NCBI RefSeq assembly: GCF_002902965.1
Contig: NZ_CP026107.1
Location: 868,001 to 932,000, forward strand
DNA from: Paraburkholderia hospita
GTDB lineage: Bacteria > Pseudomonadota > Gammaproteobacteria > Burkholderiales > Burkholderiaceae
Reading direction: 5' to 3'
DNA: 64,000 nucleotides
Shown here: positions 60,121 through 64,000 of the stretch, piece by piece
How the letters are laid out: each line of letters begins with the position of its first letter
Position numbering within the stretch: the stretch's first letter is position 1
Translations under genes and position numbers: made by a program
Notes under the pieces: generated by a model
What the model was told of the DNA's origin: nothing
What the model saw: the letters and a program-made list of their open reading frames with translations, nothing else
Databases searched by the model: none

Positions 60121-60136
60121 CGTTGTTATAACAACG
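60121..60136. promoter_or_regulatory. Perfect 16-bp palindrome, GntR (HutC-type) operator
   Basis: CGTTGTTATAACAACG is perfectly palindromic, with the GT-TATA-AC core of HutC-type GntR sites. It lies in the 216-bp gap between the divergent ridA and GntR genes, 48 bp from the RidA start. Likely represses ridA and the taurine-type operon, and possibly the regulator itself. Confidence 0.65.
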
Positions 60137-60289
60137 TCATGGTGAGGCGAGTATAGATTTGCACTCGTCGCACGCAAAACGATCATTTCTGACATGCTTA
60201 TCTGGGCGCTGGATTTGGCTCAGGGTTTGGCTGTTTGGCACAATGATGCAGAAAGCAGCGGATGGGTCGCTGCAACCATTCACATATCG

Positions 60290-61027
60290 ATGAGAAGAAA
60301 CAGACAATCCACCGCGCCCCTCTACGAGCGCATTCGCGACGCGCTGCATGCGCGCATTCTCGACGGCACTTATCCACCTGGATCGCGTCTGCCGATCGAG
60401 CATGCGCTGTGCGATTCGTACGGCGTGAGCCGGATCACGATCCGTCAGGCGCTGGAGCGATTACGTCAGGAAGGATGGATCGAAAAGATTCACGGCCAGG
60501 GCACCTTCGTGCAGAGAGCGCGCGCCGTGCAGAACATCAGCGCGCTGCAGAGCTTTTCCGAGGCGATGATGCCGCTCGGGCACCGCGTGTCGAACCGTGT
60601 CGAAAGCGTGCATGTGGTGAGCGTCAACAGCCAGCTCGCGAGCCGTCTGCAACTGGAAGCAGAAGCGCGCGTGACAGAAATTCAGCGCGTGCGCTTGCTC
60701 GATGGCCTGGCCGTGTCGTTCGAATTGACGTATGCGGCGCGAGAAGTAGGGGAGCAGTTGCTCGTTGCGGACCTCGAGAACCGCGATATTTTTCATGTGA
60801 TCGAGCAGGATTGCGGCGTGCGCATTGGCCATGCCGATCTGTCGATCCGTTCGATGCCGGCGAGCGAAAAGGTCGCGCTCGCGCTGGGCGTCGGGCCCGG
60901 AAGTGCGTTGCTCGGGATCGAAAGGCTCGTGTACAGCCGCGATGGCGCGCCTGTTCTCTTCGAAGCGCTGAGCTATCGCGGCGATGCGTTCCAGTATCAG
61001 TTGAGTATCGAGCGGGCGAAGCGGTAG
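60290..61027 (+). CDS. GntR-family regulator with UTRA domain
   Basis: 245 aa from ATG 60290; an in-frame ATG at 60194 is possible but the extra 32 residues are unlike the family. APLYERIRDALHARILDGTY, SRLPIEHALCDSYGVSRITIRQALERLRQEG is the winged helix, and residues about 95-240 (EIQRVRLLDGLAVSFELTYA, LLGIERLVYSRDGAPVLFEA) are the UTRA ligand domain of HutC-type GntR proteins. Divergent from the RidA-taurine unit; it probably binds CGTTGTTATAACAACG. Ligand unknown, possibly an imported sulfonate product. Confidence 0.9.
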   Translation: MRRNRQSTAPLYERIRDALHARILDGTYPPGSRLPIEHALCDSYGVSRITIRQALERLRQEGWIEKIHGQGTFVQRARAVQNISALQSFSEAMMPLGHRVSNRVESVHVVSVNSQLASRLQLEAEARVTEIQRVRLLDGLAVSFELTYAAREVGEQLLVADLENRDIFHVIEQDCGVRIGHADLSIRSMPASEKVALALGVGPGSALLGIERLVYSRDGAPVLFEALSYRGDAFQYQLSIERAKR

Positions 61028-61171
61028 ATCGAGGTGACTTGTCGGGTACAGCTTGTTACCGCGAACAGTCAATGCGCTGTTATCCTGAACACGACCCATC
61101 CGACGTGCAAATGCATCCACGCGTCGATATGCAGGTCAATGGAATGTGGGCATACAGCAAGGGAGCACATC

Positions 61172-61423
61172 ATGGACATGGAAAAGCCCATCATCACGCC
61201 GGAAGAATTCGTGGACGAGATCAACCGTCGCCTGCCGGATCACGACTGCTATACGCAGGGCTTGCAGATGTTTCTCGTACCGAGGGGCGCAATGCCCGAT
61301 GAGGCCATTGGAATCGACTGGGAACCGCGAAACGCACGCAATGGCGTAATCGCAGTCAGCGAGGTTCACAGAGAGGTTGCCAGCGAGTTTTCCGTCAGCA
61401 AGCACCTCGGGCGTCGACACTAG
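61172..61423 (+). CDS. Small hypothetical protein, 83 aa
   Basis: 83 aa from ATG 61172 (AGGGAGCACATC upstream); the open frame upstream lacks a start context. MDMEKPIITPEEFVDEINRR, LPDHDCYTQGLQMFLVPRGA and VIAVSEVHREVASEFSVSKH give a soluble alpha/beta pattern without membrane or DNA-binding motifs. No family identified. It sits 144 bp after the GntR gene. Confidence 0.6.
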   Translation: MDMEKPIITPEEFVDEINRRLPDHDCYTQGLQMFLVPRGAMPDEAIGIDWEPRNARNGVIAVSEVHREVASEFSVSKHLGRRH

Positions 61424-61466
61424 GGAGCGTCGCATTGCTCCACATGCACTCGGCGAGTCTCTCTGA

Positions 61467-61733
61467 TCAGGAGATTGTGTACTTGTTCTGAGGGCCGCCG
61501 GTGTACACCGTTCTCGCGATCTCCAGGATTTTTTCGCGGTTGTGGTCGAATGCGGCGAGCAACGAGGATTCGTCAGAATCCTTGTTGGGGTTCAGTTTGA
61601 CGAGCACCACATCATCGACCTGGAAGACAATCTCACGGGCATTGTCATAACCCCAGAAGCACACACAATGTCTCGACGCATCGTGGATCCGGGCCGGATT
61701 GGGAAAGTTGATCACCGCACTGGCTTTTGCCAT
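61467..61733 (-). CDS. DUF1488-family protein
   Basis: 88 aa. INFPNPARIHDASRHCVCFW, GYDNAREIVFQVDDVVLVKL and FDHNREKILEIARTVY match the small DUF1488 domain of Proteobacteria. Function unknown. The ATG directly follows the TAA of the upstream gene (TAAATG), with AAGGGTG as ribosome site, so they are coupled. Last gene of a three-gene minus-strand unit of small proteins. Confidence 0.82.
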   Translation of the reverse strand: MAKASAVINFPNPARIHDASRHCVCFWGYDNAREIVFQVDDVVLVKLNPNKDSDESSLLAAFDHNREKILEIARTVYTGGPQNKYTIS

Positions 61734-61919
61734 TTATTCACCCTTACAGACATATCGCCACTTGCTCGCGTTGACATCGAGGCGGGCATCCATCTCTAGA
61801 CGCTTCTGCGCGCGTTCGTTTTCCGCCTTCTGTTGCGCCGAGACACGCGCCGCCTGCTGGCTCGCGTAGTCGCTTTGCTTTGAAGGAGGGGCCGGATACA
61901 CCTTGGTTTGCTTTTGCAT
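61734..61919 (-). CDS. Small hypothetical basic protein, 61 aa
   Basis: 61 aa, Gln- and Ala-rich (SQQAARVSAQQKAENERAQK), ending KWRYVCKGE. Predicted as a single helix without membrane or known domain. Its stop codon abuts the start of the DUF1488 gene, which argues for a real, co-translated gene. A GGAA site lies before ATG 61919. Confidence 0.55.
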   Translation of the reverse strand: MQKQTKVYPAPPSKQSDYASQQAARVSAQQKAENERAQKRLEMDARLDVNASKWRYVCKGE

Positions 61920-61972
61920 ATGGATTCCAGAAAGTAGTTGCGGAATGATTTTGATGCTGTGACATATACGGC

Positions 61973-62290
61973 TTACTGCATTGGGCGCTTCATTCCCTCC
62001 GCCTCGATTGCAGCGTTGCGTTCCTCGCTCGCCTCAACGGGTTCCATTGACTCGTCGAGAGAAGCGATCGCCCGTTCTGTGACAGACCTGGTTTCAGTGA
62101 AAGCTGCGCCAGATGCGCCGTCTTCGTCGACGGGAGGTGCCAGCATGTCGTGGAGCATCGCGTGCAGCTCGGGCGTGTTCCAGGGCGCGCTGCGTTGTTT
62201 TCTCCTTTTTATGTAATGTCGCACTTCCGCGTCCTGTTCGGCGGTCAGTGGCAGGCCGCGGAACGTATTTTGAGGCGTGGCTTCGAACAT
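61973..62290 (-). CDS. Hypothetical protein, 105 aa
   Basis: 105 aa with a good ribosome site (GAAGGAGGCTCTC). MFEATPQNTFRGLPLTAEQD, EVRHYIKRRKQRS, then PELHAMLHDMLAPP and an acidic Glu-rich tail (MEPVEASEERNAAIEAEG). No family recognised; low sequence complexity at the end. Same direction as and 53 bp upstream of the 61-aa gene, divergent from the transglutaminase at 62575. Confidence 0.6.
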   Translation of the reverse strand: MFEATPQNTFRGLPLTAEQDAEVRHYIKRRKQRSAPWNTPELHAMLHDMLAPPVDEDGASGAAFTETRSVTERAIASLDESMEPVEASEERNAAIEAEGMKRPMQ

Positions 62291-62574
62291 GAGAGCCTCC
62301 TTCGTTCACTATAGTTCGAGTGTAATCCTATTGTTCAATAAGCGCGAACTGTTGGTGACCGTGCGGCGTAATTCGTTCATCTGCAGATTCGAACGCGCCA
62401 GTCATATTCCCGCAATCTATACCGATTTCTCCACAAAGCGCGCGATTTACCGATGCCTTACGTGCTGCCGTATTGCCCAGGACGCAACCTGGAAAATTGA
62501 GGAGTTTTGACTTTGTAAAGCAGTGTATGCTGAACAGCACGTCTTTCGGTGATGGACGGATAGGGAAGAAAGAC
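62291..62574. other. 284-bp divergent promoter region
   Basis: Relatively A/T-rich gap between the 105-aa gene (minus) and the transglutaminase gene (plus). The TATTGTTCAATAAGC stretch near 62330 contains a short TTATTG/CAATAA inverted repeat. No gene or clear operator was identified. Confidence 0.4.
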
Positions 62575-63450
62575 ATGAGTGGACCGCGATGCCTCACGGT
62601 GCGGCACAAAAGCGTTTATCGCTATTCCGAGCCGGTGAGCTTCGGCGAACATAGGATGATGTTCCGCCCGAGGTCCAGCCATGATTTGCGTCTGGTTAGC
62701 TCGGAATTGCGTATTGTGCCGACGCCTTCGCGCCTGCACTGGATGCACGATGTCTTCGACAATTCAGTCGCAGTCGCGACGTTCGCCGAAGAGGCGTCCC
62801 AACTCGTATTCGATAGTAGCGTGACGCTCGAGCATTACGAAGCGCCCGCGCCCGAGTATGCGATCGAGCCGTATGCCGCAACCTGGCCATTCGCGTACAC
62901 CAACGATGAAGCAACAGAACTGGTCAACGCACGAAGCCGGCGGCATCCCGATGCGGATGTCGACAAATGGGCCCAGTCTTTCATTGCGCAAGGCCGCGAC
63001 ACCTCGACGATGGCGTTGCTCAGAGACATGACGGCTGAGATCAAAGAGCAGTTTCTTTACGCCCGGCGCACGGAGAAAGGCGTCTACCGTCCGGCTGATA
63101 CGCTGAGTTTTCGTAGTGGGAGTTGCCGGGATTTCGCGGTTCTGATGATCGATGCCGTTCGTTCTCTCGGACTCGCTGCACGGTTCGTCAGTGGCTATGT
63201 TTTTGTTCCGGATCATGACGCCACGTCAGGAGGTGGTTCCACTCACGCGTGGCTGCAGATATTTCTGCCCGGCGCAGGATGGGTGGATTTCGATCCGACC
63301 AACAGCATTATCGGAAATCAGCATCTGATCCGGGTTGCCGTGGCTTGGGACCAGCACCAGGCGTTGCCTTTGTGGGGAACGTGGACGGGCGCACCCGCGT
63401 CGTTCAGGGGTCTGGATGTCGACGTCAGTGTCACCGAGGACGGCTGTTGA
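62575..63450 (+). CDS. Transglutaminase-like cysteine protease family protein
   Basis: 291 aa from ATG 62575 (AGGGAAG upstream). N-terminal beta region (HKSVYRYSEPVSFGEHRMMF, RPRSSHDLRLV) matches the transglutaminase N-terminal domain. The catalytic core has SGSCRDFAVL (Cys184), THAWLQIF (His224) and WVDFDPTN (Asp240). No signal peptide, so probably cytosolic. These proteins act as proteases, transamidases or peptidoglycan-modifying enzymes. It is followed 24 bp later by a second transglutaminase gene. Confidence 0.88.
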   Translation: MSGPRCLTVRHKSVYRYSEPVSFGEHRMMFRPRSSHDLRLVSSELRIVPTPSRLHWMHDVFDNSVAVATFAEEASQLVFDSSVTLEHYEAPAPEYAIEPYAATWPFAYTNDEATELVNARSRRHPDADVDKWAQSFIAQGRDTSTMALLRDMTAEIKEQFLYARRTEKGVYRPADTLSFRSGSCRDFAVLMIDAVRSLGLAARFVSGYVFVPDHDATSGGGSTHAWLQIFLPGAGWVDFDPTNSIIGNQHLIRVAVAWDQHQALPLWGTWTGAPASFRGLDVDVSVTEDGC

Positions 63451-63474
63451 ATTTTTCTTCGAGGGGCCGCTGTA

Positions 63475-64000
63475 ATGATGCTTCGCGTAGGCTATAGACT
63501 GATTTACGAGTGCGAGCAGCATACGCCAATGATGCTGATGCTCAACACGCACTTCTCGTGTGTGCAGAATGTGCGGTCGGCCGACCTTCTTGTCGTTAAT
63601 CCACCCGTCGGCATTGCTCAGTATCGGGATGGTTTCGGTAATCTCTGCAGCCGGCTCGTTGCGCCGCCGGGCCGGTTCGAGATGTCGACGACCGCGTTGC
63701 TCGATGTCTCCGATCGGCCCGAGGAAACGGCATTTTGGGGTCACCAGCATCCCGTCGAGGAATTACCTGACGAATGCATGGTGTTTCTGCTGGGCAGCCG
63801 CTACTGCGAGACCGATTTGTTGTCCGAGGTCGCCTGGGAACTGTTCGGTAAGGTGCAGCCCGGCCGTGATCGCGTGCAGGCGATCTGTGATTTCGTACAT
63901 CGGCATATCGACTTCGGCTATGAGTTTGCCCGATCGACGAAGACAGCATGTCATGTCTATCGCGAACGACGCGGGGTGTGCAGAGACTTTGCACATCTGG
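63475..64000 (+). CDS. Second transglutaminase-like protein, N-terminal part (cut by window edge)
   Basis: At least 175 codons from ATG 63475 (or 63478), reading off the window end. MLRVGYRLIYECEQHTPMML, NTHFSCVQNVRSADLLVVNP and YRDGFGNLCSRLVAPPG are the transglutaminase-like N-terminal segment, and TACHVYRERRGVCRDFAHL contains the catalytic Cys. The His and Asp lie outside the window. It is a paralogue of the preceding gene; the two probably form a unit. Confidence 0.85.
   Translation, partial: MMLRVGYRLIYECEQHTPMMLMLNTHFSCVQNVRSADLLVVNPPVGIAQYRDGFGNLCSRLVAPPGRFEMSTTALLDVSDRPEETAFWGHQHPVEELPDECMVFLLGSRYCETDLLSEVAWELFGKVQPGRDRVQAICDFVHRHIDFGYEFARSTKTACHVYRERRGVCRDFAHL

Noticed and set aside
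1..64000. tRNA, rRNA, integrase or transposase genes
   Set aside because: None found by eye. A covariance-model scan would be needed for small RNAs, so absence is not proven.

Overview
The window looks like a high-GC chromosomal segment of a Burkholderiaceae bacterium, most like Paraburkholderia, Caballeronia or Burkholderia. The grounds are G/C-rich third positions throughout, the dense LysR/AraC/GntR regulators, MFS pumps and SDR enzymes, small proteins such as DUF3563 and DUF1488, an E. coli-unlike short flagellin, and several SsuABC-type sulfonate systems. No rRNA, tRNA, CRISPR array, transposase, integrase or phage gene was seen. Species assignment is inference.

Layout. 1-8.5 kb: edge of an alpha/beta hydrolase, an orphan ParA ATPase, an OmpW porin, an orphan immunity-like protein, a flavodoxin-fold quinone reductase with a divergent LysR, an AraC regulator, and a DUF1479 oxygenase followed by a sugar-binding ABC protein. 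8.7-13.5 kb: galactoside hydrolases (GH35 and a GH36-like enzyme) with a UPF0303 protein and a small monooxygenase. 13.5-22.6 kb: three MFS pumps, an SDR, LysR regulators, a D,D-endopeptidase remnant, an orphan Rieske protein operon and a VOC protein. 22.8-36.9 kb: serine hydrolase plus MFS, an isolated flagellin, a TlpA-like membrane thioredoxin, SDR/Old Yellow Enzyme/LysR, a PRISE-type reductase, a nitroreductase, a CmcJ/NvfI-type oxidoreductase, a fluoroacetate-dehalogenase-like hydrolase, and a Fur-box small ORF.

37.0-60.1 kb is a coherent organosulfur-scavenging island. It holds three complete sulfonate/taurine-type ABC importers (37.0-39.8, 48.7-51.4 and 57.0-59.6 kb), five acyl-CoA-dehydrogenase-fold flavoenzymes of the SfnB/DszC type, an NtaA/DmoA-type luciferase-fold monooxygenase, a second frameshifted luciferase-fold monooxygenase, two paired AhpD-like (CMD) proteins, and a flavoprotein/two-cluster ferredoxin pair embedded in an ABC operon. 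A GntR regulator with a perfect palindrome in front of a RidA gene closes it. The likely logic is import of small sulfonates or sulfones, reductive-flavin-dependent C-S cleavage to release sulfite, and disposal of reactive by-products.

In the middle of that island, between the two luciferase-fold genes, is a gene-free stretch of about 1.1 kb. It is a nested imperfect inverted repeat of about 0.95 kb, centred near 45766, with three 61-bp tandem repeats in each arm and a 15-bp-stem hairpin in each arm. It is the most unusual DNA structure in the window. 60.3-64.0 kb: GntR, four small unknown or DUF proteins, and two tandem transglutaminase-like proteins, the last cut by the window edge.
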